From NCBI GenBank assembly GCA_030323885.1, contig CM059199.1, positions 37,890,590 through 37,954,589 on the forward strand: DNA of 64,000 bases, written 5' to 3'. Shown piece after piece: positions 32,217 through 42,700 of the stretch (positions within the stretch are counted from its first letter, which is position 1; each line of letters starts with the position of its first letter). Under the pieces are notes generated by a model. That model worked only from the letters and a program-made list of their open reading frames with translations, was not told the origin of the DNA and did not search any database. Source of the stretch: Branchipolynoe longqiensis (lineage: Eukaryota > Annelida > Polychaeta > Phyllodocida > Polynoidae). The translations under genes were made by a program, and so were the position numbers.

Positions 32217-32500
32217 GGCTGTGGAATGGAGTTGTGGTATGGTGGTGGTGATGGTGGTGATGGTGGTGATGGCGAAGGAAGGGAGTGGAGGGTGGGGGGC
32301 CAGTAGATTTACGACGCATGTGGTCCTTTTTATTTGCCAATAAAACATCAATGCAATGAAAATTGTGTTGGGGGATGGTGCCGGTCTAGTTGATGGGAGG
32401 GGGCGGTGTCTGTTACCATGGAAACTGGCGCGCTTCTCCGTGGATCCGTTATTACTAGTTTTCACAACATACACATAACTCCCTCTACATAGTACAATAT
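32217..32500. repeat. GGTGAT repeat and unique DNA
   Basis: (GGTGGTGAT)n at 32233-32272; the rest is unique and no gene is seen. Confidence 0.75.
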
Positions 32501-32692
32501 CCCACTCAGTCACATTATTCTGCCACTGAGCTAACCAGTCCTTGCCCTATGCTATTAATGCTGAGCACCAGGCTAGGTAGTGACAAGTATCAATTTTATT
32601 ATAAGTCATTGGTTTGACTCGACCTGGAACCAAACTCTGACCTCCCGCACGTGAGGCCTGGGCTTTATCGATTCGGCCACCGCGCCGGGTAT
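32501..32692 (-). mobile_element. SINE-B 5' half, antisense (head ii)
   Basis: The body from TATCCCACTCAGTCACATTATTC to the head TTCGGCCACCGCGCCGGG is present. The 3' tail is missing, so it is truncated at 32501. Confidence 0.8.
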
Positions 32693-32761
32693 TGCTTAGA
32701 CGTTAGAGGTAAGGCCACACGCGTCCTGATGTGACGTAAAACAAAACAAAAACTAAGGCCA

Positions 32762-33107
32762 CAAGCAATCACCGACTCCGATGAAGCATCAAATTTTCAA
32801 AATCAAAACAATTATCTAGATTTGATTCTACATATCTAACTTAGATACTGATGCACTTATTAAGTATTTGTTGCCACATAGAAGGGAATGGTGAGTCAAT
32901 TTAATAGAACATGTTACTGCTGAAGCCTATGGCATCAGAGTTTTGGCATGGTTGCCAAAACTACTTTTACACGTTTGCATTTCAAATATATCAAAAGTTA
33001 GCCATTTAAAATGAACTTCAAACTAAAGCAAGGTAGATTATCACAATCAATTCAATATATTTATCTCAGAAAAATAACAGAAAGTCAAAACCATCGGACT
33101 ATGCAAC
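32762..33107. mobile_element. TTAA element, one end degraded
   Basis: The interior and right end (CATCGGACTATGCAACTTTAA) fit the family. The left terminal 15 bp are replaced by unrelated sequence. Confidence 0.8.
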
Positions 33108-33184
33108 TTTAACCTACTAATTAGGGCTGAAGTTGTACCAATCAAAGGGATACAGACCGCACACCTATCGTATCGCATATAAAG

Positions 33185-33350
33185 TCGGTGGAGGAAGGAA
33201 GGGATGGAGGAAGGAAGAGAGTGGGGAGGAAGAAAGAGAAAGAAAGTCGAAGGAAAAGAAATGAAAGGGAAAGAGTGGGGATGAGAGAGAGAGGGGGGGG
33301 GGGCGAAGGAGGACAAAGGAGGAGAAAGAAAAGTGGGAAATGGAGGTTTT
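33185..33350 (+). repeat. Purine-rich tract
   Basis: GGAAGGAAGG and AGAAAGAG repeats, ending in a G run; the Arg/Lys/Glu-rich frame is an artefact. Confidence 0.85.
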
Positions 33351-33361
33351 ATTTTTTGTTT

Positions 33362-33610
33362 GGTTATATCAGACCGAGTACCGACTTGTGACAGTGTGCA
33401 CGCACGGTGACTTTATAGTGCTGCCCTGCTGGAAGACTGGACCTGCTGCACCATGACTAGATATCTCACTCAGTTATATTATCCTGATACTGAGCAAAGT
33501 CAGTCCTTTCCCTGTCTAGTTAATGCAGAGCACCAGGATAGGTAGCAATAAGTATCACTTTTATAAATCCTTGCTTTTGAATCGGCCGTAGTTTGAATTC
33601 ACGGCCTACC
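33362..33610 (-). mobile_element. SINE-B, antisense, tail truncated
   Basis: The body and head are recognisable but diverged. It begins at TATATCAGACCGAGTACCGAC. Confidence 0.75.
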
Positions 33611-33611
33611 A

Positions 33612-33895
33612 CAGATCAGTCAGAAACCAGCCTGAAACCAGCCTGAAACCAGTCAGGAACCAGTCAGGAACCAGTCAGGAACCAGTCAGGAACCAGTCAG
33701 AAACCAGTCAGGAACTAGTCAGAAACCAGTCAGAAATCAGTCAGAAACCAGTCAGAAACCAGTCAGAAACCAACCTGAAACCAGTCAGGAACCAGTCGGA
33801 AACCAGCCAAAAAACAGTCAGAAACCAGTCAGAAACCAGTCAGAAACCAACCTGAAGCCAGTCAGAAATGAGTCAGAAACCAGTCGGAAACTAAC
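33612..33895 (+). repeat. 11-bp minisatellite AAACCAGTCAG
   Basis: About 26 units of AAACCAGTCAG with GG/AA variants. It sits exactly between two SINE-B copies. Confidence 0.92.
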
Positions 33896-33919
33896 CAGCG
33901 CTCTTTTCGATTCGGTCAA

Positions 33920-34258
33920 CGGGATGGCCGATTGATTTGAGCGTCCATCTCCCGTTTTGGTAGGTAATGGGAATCGAACCCACGGGTTGGTACCCTGGTT
34001 GAGTCAAACCAATGATTTAAAAGTTGATACTTGTCGCTCCCTAGCCAGGCACTCTGCATTATTAGGATAGGGCAAGGACTGGTTGGCTCAGTGTCAGGAT
34101 AATGTGACTAAGTGGGATATCAGGTCATGGTACTGGTGGCCTGGTCTCCCAGTGGGGCAGCACTATAAAGTTGCCAGAAGTGCGCACTGTCACAAGTCGG
34201 TACCCATCCTGATATGACCTTAGGTGTTGTCAGGATGTAAAACTCCAACAACCAACCA
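33920..34258 (+). mobile_element. SINE-B, full length, perfect TSD (head i, tail 1)
   Basis: A 10-bp duplication ATTCGGTCAA lies at 33910-33919 and 34259-34268. The head starts CGGGATGGCCG and the tail ends AAACTCCAACAACCAACC. This is the best-bounded sense copy and a good family reference. Confidence 0.92.
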
Positions 34259-34268
34259 ATTCGGTCAA

Positions 34269-34800
34269 GAGATAGAGCGAGTGAGAGAGAGGAAGTAAAA
34301 GAGAAAGAGAGATAGAAAAAGATGGAGATGAATATACATAAAGAGAGAAACAGCGACATGGAAACATGCACTGAACAAACGGAAGAGAGAAAAGGATAGG
34401 AAGAGAGAGAGAGAAAGAGGAAGAAAGAGGGAGTGAGGAAGAGAGAAAGAGAGATTGAGAGAGAAAGAGTGAGGAAGAGAAAGAGAAAGAGAGAAGGAGG
34501 GGAAGAGGGAGAGAAAGAGGGAAAAGGAGAGATTGGGGAAGAGAGAGAAAGCGAGATTAAGAGAGAAAGAGTGAGTAAAAGAGAGAGGAAGAGAGAGAGA
34601 AAGAATGAGGAAGGGAGAAAAGGACAGAGAAAGAGTGAGGAATTGAGAGAGAAAGAGTGTGGAAGAGAGAGAAAGAATGGGGAAGAGAGAAAAAGACAGA
34701 GAAAGAGTGAGGAAGGGTGAGGAAGTGAGAGAGAAAGAGTGGGGAAGAGAGAAATAGTGAGGAAGAGAGAGAGAGAAAGAGAGAGATAAGAGACACAAAG
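34269..34800 (+). repeat. GAGAGA/GGAAGAG purine array
   Basis: About 530 bp of nearly pure purine with a loose 20-30 bp periodicity around GAGTGAGGAAGAGAGA. Charged or Ser/Leu/Phe frames on either strand are artefacts. Confidence 0.9.
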
Positions 34801-35530
34801 AGAGAGACAGAGCTACATGCAAACAGACACAGTAAATGAAACTGGACAAAGGTAAAACTGCACAGCAAATAAAGCCTCCAACAATGTAATGATCAATCTA
34901 CCCTTAACTTTGGATGGAAACAAACACAAAACCATGAATTGTGATGAAGCGATGCCAGCTTCATCCATTGTGGCGTGAAATAAGTAGGGAAGCGAATATT
35001 TGTATCTAGGTTGTGAGTTGGGGGAGAAGGGTTGGCCCGTTGGGTGGGCAGTGGCCATCTTGGATGCGATTCTTTGTGTAGCGGCGGGACCTTTTTGGTG
35101 ATGTTGCGCATAGGGAGGAGGAGGGGGGAGAGGGTGTGGGGGAAATAACCATTGTGCTGACCACTGCAGCAACGAGTTCTCTCCCAGTCCACACGCACAC
35201 ATACCTCTACTCCACCCCACCTCCGCCTCCCACTGTACCCCCCCCCCCCACACACACACTCACACCCACCCATACCACCGCCATCACCCCAACCCCTGCC
35301 TTTATCCTTCATGGGGTGGGACTGGGGGGGGGGGGGTGGTTACGTCAGCTGACCGGTGGCTGACCACAGCTTACGTCCCACACCCCAGCACACATACACA
35401 CCCACACCCACACACATACACACACAGGCTGCAGTAACTCCCCCCTTTGTGTGGACTAGACTGACGAGCATTGCCAGTCTCCAGTAGGTATAGCGAACGG
35501 CCGCATCAAACACACATATCGGCCTACCAA
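34801..35530. other. Unique DNA with poly-C/poly-G; no gene
   Basis: C-rich and CACA-rich stretches occur near 35200-35260 and 35385-35430. The frames have no recognisable domain. Confidence 0.45.
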
Positions 35531-35535
35531 CCACC

Positions 35536-35598
35536 GGACTGACTGACTGACCACTCATTCACTCACTCACTCACTCACTCACTCACTCACTCACTCAT
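35536..35598. repeat. (CACT)n microsatellite
   Basis: About 13 tandem ACTC tetramers. Confidence 0.95.
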
Positions 35599-35749
35599 TG
35601 CACACATCTCCCAGAAACACTGATCATTCGGAGGATTATAACCAACATTACACATAGTGTTTGTGAGTAAGCACCGGAATCAACAGACACTGGAGTATAC
35701 CATATTATATAGCACGGCACTGGCCACTGGCCCGTTGTACTATTTTAGT

Positions 35750-35972
35750 ATTTCTGCTGTCATTACTATTATTCTTGCTGCTAATACTGGTCACTGACCA
35801 GTTTGGCAGTTGTACCAGCATTGCTGTTACTACTATCACTACTACCACTGTTGCCACTACTGGTCACTGGCCTGTTGTACTGCTAGTAGTACTACTACTG
35901 CTGCTATTACTAGTATTGCTACTACTACTACTACTAGTACTAGTATTACTACTACTACTAGTAGTAGTACTG
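35750..35972. repeat. TACTAC/ACTGGTCACTG repeats
   Basis: A trinucleotide TAC/TAG array with two copies of TACTGGTCACTGRCC. The Leu/Val-rich frame reflects the repeat. Confidence 0.85.
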
Positions 35973-36493
35973 ACCACCACACCACGTTGCGACTCACACC
36001 AGGCTGGCGCTATCTGGAGTGGTCAGTTTGTATCAGCCTCGTTGGTATCAGGAACGCTGACTTTGGACCTTGTTACAGCCACATATAACTACACCCAACA
36101 GGCACAACGCGTGGCTACAGTTGTATGGATTCACACAGTGCGCAGGTGGTCAGTTTGTGTATATATATGTGTGTGTGTGGTAGCGTGGGAAGCCTTACAC
36201 AATGCGCATATAAACCACTAACAGCAGCCAACTGGACATTTATCTCAGCATATATGGTACAGTGGCCCTGGATGTTACTTACTGGAAGGGCGTTGTCTTA
36301 TTTGGGGGAAAGCATGCTCATTGTGACTTGATGATTGTCACAGTCTGGGGTGGTCACTATATCATTATATGTACTAATAATATAGCTTTGCTGTTACCGC
36401 CACTACTATACTATACTCTATAGTCCTCTGTCCCTTTATCCTCCTCTTTCCCTTCATCCTCCCCCCCCCCCTCCCTTTTCCTCTTCTTTCCAG

Positions 36494-36694
36494 TCCTCCT
36501 TTCTCCTCCTTCTGCCTCCTCCTTCTAGATCTGCCTCCTCCTCACCCACTGGGTTCGGGTACAAGTCCTGCCCCCCCGCCCCCGTGTTCTATTCGACGAC
36601 CTGGATCGTCTGATGTGGGCCCTAGCTGGAGGAGTAGGCTGTGTGGGATACTAAGCCACTGGAGGAAAGGATACACTGGTTTACAAGAGGATGG
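36494..36694 (+). other. Possible 5' UTR part of an exon
   Basis: Two good 3' splice sites lie in a pyrimidine-rich stretch: TTTTCCTCTTCTTTCCAG ending at 36493, and CCTCCTTCTAG ending at 36528. Either could be the acceptor of an exon that carries the start codon at 36695. Alternatively the whole stretch is a first exon and the tract is only a CT repeat. Confidence 0.3.
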
Positions 36695-36760
36695 ATGATT
36701 GGAGTCACTCTGCTGCTGCTATCAACCACTGGTATTACCGGTCAGAGAGAGGCTCGACAG
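36695..36760 (+). CDS. Candidate signal-peptide exon of a secreted or membrane protein
   Basis: From the ATG at 36695 the frame reads MIGVTLLLLSTTGITG followed by QREARQ, 22 codons. It has a short N-region, a hydrophobic Leu-rich core and small residues (T-G-I-T-G) before Gln: a plausible secretory signal with cleavage after Gly16. The last codon, CAG, ends exactly at 36760, followed by GTGAGT, a consensus splice donor, giving a phase-0 intron. An overlapping ATG at 36691 has the better start context (A at -3, G at +4), but its frame (MDDWSHSAAA...) is not signal-like and leaves phase 1. No downstream exon was recognised in the remaining 27 kb of the window, so the protein family is unknown. 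This could be chance, but the coincidence of signal, phase and donor is unlikely. Confidence 0.45.
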
Positions 36761-37800
36761 GTGAGTCTACGCTTAATTGAAGTTAATGGGTGCAAAAGAG
36801 TGTAACGGGTTACTACTGAGAGTAAGCATATACATAATCACATACATACATACATACATACATACATACATGATACAGTTATTATTATTACATACATATG
36901 ATTATGACTGTCACTATGAGATGCCAGATGCGGAAAAGTGAAAATTCAAGAGGACTGATTCCTCACACCAACAAATAAATTGATATTTATCTATAGAACA
37001 AATCAATAGCCAAGACATCTTGACTTATTACTATATTAGTTACCACAAAAATAACCGCAACTAATTAATACCCAAATCGGAATCCTACTGGCAGTACTGC
37101 GTACAATACAACATAATAAATAAAAGAGCACCTGATCACATTGAATGAACTAAGACTAACGTCACTAAGTCTAGGTAATTAAATTTAAAGGGATTAGTAT
37201 TTATTAAATTGGAAATCCTAAACCAACAGCAAAAACCTTGTATGTAAATATAAAATGATGTTATGTACCTCATACTGATGATATTTAAGTTATTGCATGA
37301 TTGTCACAATGATTGTGTGCGCCGTTTTCCTGGCCCGCGCGACGACCGGTAAACACCCTACTCAGCTACTGGCCTACAACTTAATTTCAGGATTTACTTC
37401 ACACTTCAATTGACTATGTACAAAAAAACACCAACTTAATAGAATAGTTCAGGCGGAAAAGCAATAAAGGCCAATCCAAAAATGTAGTTTAAATAAAACA
37501 TTTCTACCTGAAAATAATTTAAATTCTTACTAATTCCACTTATTGTATTATCACATCACACATATAATAAACTTATGGAGCGATGCACAACAAAGTAGGA
37601 GTATTAAAAAAACGAACTCTTTGAAGGTTTGATTGCAATTTTTGGATTGGCGTTTACATGGTTTTGCGCCTGAACTCTTTTTATATACATGTATTATAAC
37701 ACTTGTGCTTGGAAAATCAGTGATACAGCAATGACTAAAGATCTATATGAATACCATTCATTTACACACAAACAATAATAGGTGAGAGGGGTGCAAAGGG
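36761..37800. other. Unique AT-rich DNA, possible intron
   Basis: This is the longest stretch of clearly non-repetitive DNA next to the candidate exon. It contains (CATA)n at 36843-36870. No further exon was recognised. Confidence 0.4.
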
Positions 37801-38145
37801 GTTCGTGGTGTTCTCTGTGGGAGAGTGGTTAGACTCTTAGAGTGGCTGACCTTTTTCTAGGACTAGGTCGGACTCCTAATCTGAGCCTCAGACTGAGGGT
37901 CGGTGGTTCGATTCCCCATGCCCCGACCTCTGCTTATTTGGATTTCCACCGGTGTGTATAACTTACAGCGTCAACAAAGACCAGTTGCTCTCATACCATG
38001 TCTATGTGGTGTGGGAGGTTAAAAACCCCTTGTGTCGGTAAAAGTGTAGGGTCGGGCTGTCTCTCGACAAACTGTCTAATGCCAATTGTGAAAACAAGTC
38101 TATTCTGGCTTATCCATGATAGGCAGTATAAATCTTCAAGGAAAG
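37801..38145 (+). mobile_element. SINE-C, full length
   Basis: A tRNA-like head (GAGTGGTTAGACTC...GGTCGGTGGTTCGATTCCCC) with an enlarged anticodon-side region, then the body TGGATTTCCACCGGTGTGTA and the 3' end GGCAGTATAAATCTTCAAGG. The same 3' end occurs at 3970-4100. Confidence 0.78.
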
Positions 38146-38274
38146 AAAAGGGGGCTCCATCCCGACCTTCCGGTTTGTAACTGTAAGCTAGAGCTATGCG
38201 CATGACTGGGTCATGGCAGTGCGAGTGTAGAATGAGTCATCACATAACATACTAACTACATATACCAGCTTCAG

Positions 38275-38745
38275 AGCGCCTTCACGTCACTTCCGGTTGA
38301 CGTGGTGAAAACAAAACAGCTTTTTGTTTTATTCATTCACAATAATGCCAAATTTCATTTATTGAGTAAATAATGCTCCTAAATAACATAACTAAAATAA
38401 TGCTCCTAAATAACAGAATTAGATTGTAGCGGTGAATAGATTTGTGCGTTTTGTTATATTTGTATTCGCAATAATGCCGTCATTGCGGTAGTGTGCCGAG
38501 TGGCCTTAATATCGCTCAGATTTTGATATTTTTGGGTTTAATTTGACTGAATTTCACTTATTGAGTAAGTGATACTCCTAATTAACATTATTTCAACTCC
38601 CTAGTCGGGCTCGTGAATATTTATGGTTCTAAGTAACAGAATTAGATCATAGCAGTGAATAGATTTGTGCTTTTTGTTTCATTTACATTAGCTTCAATGC
38701 TGTGACTGCCATTGTTTTCACCACCTCAAACAGTTGCTAGGGCGC
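38275..38745. mobile_element. TIR-like element holding the ~200-bp module
   Basis: The ends are imperfectly inverted (GCGCC...GACGTGGTGAAAACAAAACAG versus the complement of TTTTCACCACCTCAAACAG...GGGCGC). The interior holds two diverged repeats of AATTTCACTTATTGAGTAA...GTGAATAGATTTGTGC around CGCAATAATGCCGTCATTGCGG. The same module lies in the elements at 46720 and 48261. Confidence 0.6.
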
Positions 38746-38939
38746 GATGCGCCAAGTACCCGGATGTCCGCGCCCTCCTGTACTGCTTCCCTCAAACCCA
38801 TCCTCATATATAATCCAGTCCGGCTGCGGGCACACAGTCAGAGGTGGCTCATCTATGTCGGGTAGTGACATAACAGGACATAACAGTGAGCTGCAAATGT
38901 GTGGTGATGGTGATGTGGTAGAGGGACGCGACGGAGTGC

Positions 38940-38970
<31 letters not shown>

Positions 38971-38979
38971 GTGTACTTA
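38746..38979. other. Unique DNA ending in poly-G
   Basis: Holds a 20-bp poly-G at 38940-38959; no gene. Confidence 0.5.
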
Positions 38980-39106
38980 GGGTCCTGTCACACTACGACG
39001 TTTCTCACCGGCGCGCGCCGGCAACGCGCAAAATATTTGCAACCCGTCGATACACGTCCAACTCTTCGGCGCTTTAAAGTTTGAGACGTTGTAGTGTGAC
39101 AGGGCC
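38980..39106. mobile_element. 127-bp Harbinger-type MITE (CTGTCACACTACGACG)
   Basis: The ends GGGTCCTGTCACACTACGAC and the complement of TTGTAGTGTGACAGGGCC are flanked by TTA (38977-38979 and 39107-39109). It is CpG-rich and shares its core with elements at 8225, 58057 and 63231. Smallest of the group. Confidence 0.88.
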
Positions 39107-39134
39107 TTAAGGCCACTAATGGATCTCACCATGT

Positions 39135-39272
39135 ACCGTTTATATGTTTGGGTTTTACATCCTGGCAATATCTAAAGTCATATCATTGCGATTCCCGTCT
39201 TGTGACAGTGCACACTGATGGTGACTTTATAGTGCTGCCCTATTAGGATACCCGGCTGCTGGTATCACGACC
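39135..39272 (-). repeat. SINE-B 3' half, antisense
   Basis: GGGTTTTACATCCTGGCAATATC to the middle body; the head is missing. Confidence 0.75.
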
Positions 39273-39885
39273 CTATCATATGTTATTGTTAGTTATGTCA
39301 GATTCCGATAGGGGCGCGTCGGTCACCATGTCTATAGTAAAATGTTCCTGCATTTTCACGATTCTGGCCATGATTAAAGTACTTTCGCATTGGAATATTT
39401 TCATAAATTTTATATCACTGGAAAGAATGTTACCAAATCTCACCAATTTTGTTGTTGAAAAATACACATCAAAATACCAAAATCAAAATACTTAGAGCAT
39501 ACAAAGCTGTAGCAATGTGGCAACGGTCACAGTTTATTATAATGGTGAATCCAGACTAAATTTAACAATTTAGCCGACATTAGAAATGCCATAACTTTCT
39601 CTCATATTAAGATATTTTCAAAATTACAACAGATTTGAGTTTTTCTCAGCAAGATCTGTTGAAAGAGCTTACATTTATACTGTTTGTTGTGTTTTGAAAT
39701 TTTAGTTGATCTACCTACATATATGTCCTTATGACTACATCATACAATCATGACCACATTATCCTGATACTGAACAAACCACAAACCGGTGCTTGCCTTA
39801 CCATAAAAATGCTGTATATTTATAATGGTTTTTGATTAGTGCTACCCCGGTTGAGGACTGGTAACATAACCTGAAGTTCCTTCCT
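39273..39885. other. Unique AT-rich DNA; no gene
   Basis: No repeat or coding evidence. Confidence 0.4.
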
Positions 39886-40740
39886 TTTTGGGGCGGGGTA
39901 TATTAGTTGTTTTTTTTAGTTTTTTTTATTGAGGCTGTATTTATACTGTCCATAGCATATAAGCCTGGGTATTCAGGCTTGTTTTCAATGCTGGCCAGCT
40001 GTAGTGTTGGTGTTGTCTTATCACACAGTAGCTGCTGATAAGGTATTTGATTGCCTGTATTTCAGTAGCAGATAGATAGTTGGTTGGTCTGGTTAGTACT
40101 ATAGTAGTCTATGTTAATTTTTTTGGATTTTCTTGGCATATATGTGCTTTATTTTTTCTACTCTTATTTCTAGACTAGCCTACTCCTATTTACATATCAT
40201 AGGCTTGTACGCAGCTGTGAGGTGTGTTATCTGGGTGCTTTTGGTATGGTTACCTTCCATTGGGCGTCTCGCTGGTGGGCCGTGACATGTAACACCTGCC
40301 CCTTTGCGGTGCAGCTTAGTTGGGGGTTCCTAGCCTTATTTTGCACAGATATTTTTTGTATGTTTTTAGGTCAGGAATTTGTCGTTCCTTTACTGTTTGG
40401 GCATTCCACACCTTGGCAGCCATTTCTAGCGTGCTTCTCTCGTGAGCTTTTATTTGGCTTCTGGTCTGCTTTAGTAGTGGCGCATTGATTATGCAGAGGT
40501 ACATTATACGATTAAAAAGGGTAAATTTCAATCGTGGACAATTGGTCTTCCTCATTCCACTGCTTCTTTCCCTATCCTAGTAATGTCAAAAACCAGGTTA
40601 GGTAGGGACCAGTGTCACTTTTTGTTTAACTCATTGGTTTACTTATGGTATGGGTTAGAACCCAAGCTACGTAGCGACAAGTATCAACTATGTAATTCAT
40701 TAGATTGACTCAGTCGAAGTTGGAACCTATGACCTCCGAC
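39886..40740 (-). mobile_element. SINE-B (tail 2), antisense, split by a LINE fragment
   Basis: The head and body are at about 40556-40740. The tail-2 block (complement: GAATGAGGAAGACCAATTG...GAAATTTACC) is at 40513-40556, and the tail end (complement: AACTAATATACCCCGCCCC) is at 39886-39911. Intact tail-2 copies at 50128-50240 and 53110-53195 show the two parts are normally contiguous. Confidence 0.65.
39912..40512 (-). pseudogene. LINE 3' fragment: RT C-terminus remnant and 3' UTR
   Basis: On the minus strand an open stretch ends at a TAA at 40316-40318. It contains AAKVWNAQTVKERQIPDLKTY, which resembles the WN-x-L-P...F/Y-K-K tail of non-LTR reverse transcriptases with the usual Leu-Pro replaced. 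About 400 bp of 3' UTR follow, containing a GCCTG-N6-CAGGC stem, ATGGACAGTATAAATAC and an A-rich end. The copy is 5'-truncated. The nearest in-frame ATG lies in the surrounding SINE, so any frame starting there is a chance fusion. Confidence 0.5.
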
Positions 40741-40867
40741 ACGGCCATCATGTACAATGATAGGTAGCACGGTCATGTATAAGGTCAAACAATTAACCTA
40801 TGGTAGCATATTGGTACTGGCCCTGTCGGTAAGGAGGTCAGTTGGATTACACTTTGCAGAAGTACAT

Positions 40868-41215
40868 GTCCTCAATCATGCCACCGGACGTGGTGGCTAA
40901 ATCAGTAGAGCGCAGTATTCCCATATGGAAGGTTGGGAGTTTCATTCCTGGTCGAGTCAAACCAATCATCAATGACATACAACATTGATACTTGTCGCTA
41001 CCTAGCCTGGTGATCGACATTACTAGGATAGAGAAAATACTAGTTAGCTCAGTGTCAGGATAATGTGATTGAGTGGAATATTGGGTCATACTCATAGTGC
41101 CAGAAGTCTGGTCTTCCAGTGAGTTAGCACTATAAACTCACCATGAGTGCGCACTGTCACAAGTCGATACCCGTCCTGATGTGACCTTAGATGTTTAAAC
41201 TCCAACAAACAAATA
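40868..41215 (+). mobile_element. SINE-B, full length (head ii, tail 1)
   Basis: The head CCGGACGTGGTGGCTAAATCAG is followed by the B box GTTTCATTCCTGG, a long body and a tail shortened by a small deletion (GATGTTTAAACTCC). Confidence 0.83.
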
Positions 41216-41728
41216 AGTCTCAATGGATAACTTTGATCCACACACATGTTGTACTGGCATGGTTGCTGGTGGGGGGGGGGTCTTGCCTTCAGAGAATGAA
41301 GTAATGGCAATATGTACATTAACATAGTAATGTCCACTCATGTCAGTAGTTCGCAGTCACGAGTCCTAATTTAAAATATGATAATTGTATGTTAAGTCAG
41401 CTACATGAAAGTTGATTTGGTTAGGGTATCACTTCTATTTCGTTTATGACAGGGTGTGTTTTAGACTTAACTGGAAATGAACATTTCCAATTGGCAATTT
41501 CGTTGAATACGCACACAACAAGTAGGTTATTGTGACAATGCCACTTTGCACCAAACCATCCAATTATGATGCACACTGTGAATGGCTGAAATACTACGCG
41601 TCCTGTCAAGTTGACGTTCTAGAGCCAATCACATTTTCATATACCTCGGCCTGTTTTAAAGCAGTGACCGTTATATTTGTCATATATTATATATTACAAC
41701 TATACATGTATATATTACATATATATAA
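41216..41728. other. Unique DNA; no gene
   Basis: Contains a poly-G near 41270-41280; no supported feature. Confidence 0.4.
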
Positions 41729-41802
41729 TAATTAAAGCACTCATATATGAATGTATATATGTGTATATCTTTGTATAGATATTAGCGTGTATATATATAC
41801 AA

Positions 41803-42415
41803 AGTTTGTTTTATTTAACGATGCCTCTAGAGCACATTGATTTTTATCATCGGCTATTAGACGTCAAACAGTTGGTCATTCTAATACATTTCTTTAGAGG
41901 AAACCCGCTGCCACATAGGCTAGTCTTTCTGATAAGCACTTTCCCACAGACAGGACATCACATAGCACAGCATTTGATGAACCAGTTGTGGTCCACTGGT
42001 TGGAATGGAAAATAGCCCAAACTGAAAATGTGTCCACTGAACAGGATCATGGGGCGCACCCAGGGGGGTTTCCTGGTTGCCCGGAACCCCCCCCCCCCAT
42101 CCAAAAAAATTGTGTTAAAAATTATATAAACGTATATTTCAAAGGGCCATGCTCTTTAACACTCTATACTTCAAGGAGGAAGAGTGTTTGCACCAAAATG
42201 TGGGTTGTTGCACCAGAAAACCATGTAAAATATTTCCCTAAAATGGGTGTTGTTCCACCAACCCATGTGAAAAAAATTACCCTAAAATAGGGGTAGTTTC
42301 GATCCATATTTGGAGAAAAAAAACCTAGCCAATTCCTGGGTGCCCCCCTGGAATCGGTAGGATGACCCACACCTACACATCTGGACACTCTACCGTCTGA
42401 GCTACGTCCCCGTCC
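41803..42415 (-). mobile_element. SINE-A, antisense, split by another TIR element
   Basis: The tail to core is at 41803-42047. The remaining head (GATGACCCACACCTACACATC...GAGCTACGTCCC) is at 42350-42415. Confidence 0.83.
42050..42350. mobile_element. TIR element (GGGGCGCACCCAGG) in SINE-A
   Basis: The ends GGGGCGCACCCAGG and CCTGGGTGCCCCCC are inverted, and the insertion point falls inside GAACAGGATC|GGATGACCC of the SINE. The interior has two diverged copies of a CCCTAAAATGGGTGTTG-like segment and a poly-C near 42088-42099. Confidence 0.7.
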
Positions 42416-42478
42416 CACACGTGTCATATATATGACTTATATGTCATATATATGACTTATATATGAGTGCTTTAATTA

Positions 42479-42700
42479 GTTTTCTCTTCAGCAGGCGAGC
42501 TGTAAACATATCTGTTCCAGCTGTGACATTAGCTTCTCGGTCGCTAAAAGAAAATCGGCGGTGCGTTCTTCTTTTTGAAAACAGACCGTCTATTGTACTA
42601 CATCAGTATTTGGGCTGCTTCCTTGGTGGCGACGGACGTTGCAGTGTTAGTGCGTTGGTGTCTGCTGCTGCTGATGATGATGATGTCTGTGATACTGTTA
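42479..42700. other. Unique DNA; no gene supported
   Basis: CpG content rises toward the right; there is no exon with splice sites I can defend. Confidence 0.4.

Larger units (their letters stand above)
41729..42478. mobile_element. 20-bp perfect inverted repeat enclosing a SINE-A
   Basis: TAATTAAAGCACTCATATAT at 41729-41748 is matched by its exact complement at 42459-42478. AT-rich DNA lies inside each arm and a SINE-A fills the middle. This is either a small TIR element hit by a SINE or a composite unit. The TSD cannot be read. Confidence 0.65.

Noticed and set aside
34265..34849. 194-codon Ser/Leu/Phe-rich minus-strand frame with signal-like runs
   Set aside because: Translation of a purine-only tract; apparent hydrophobicity is compositional.
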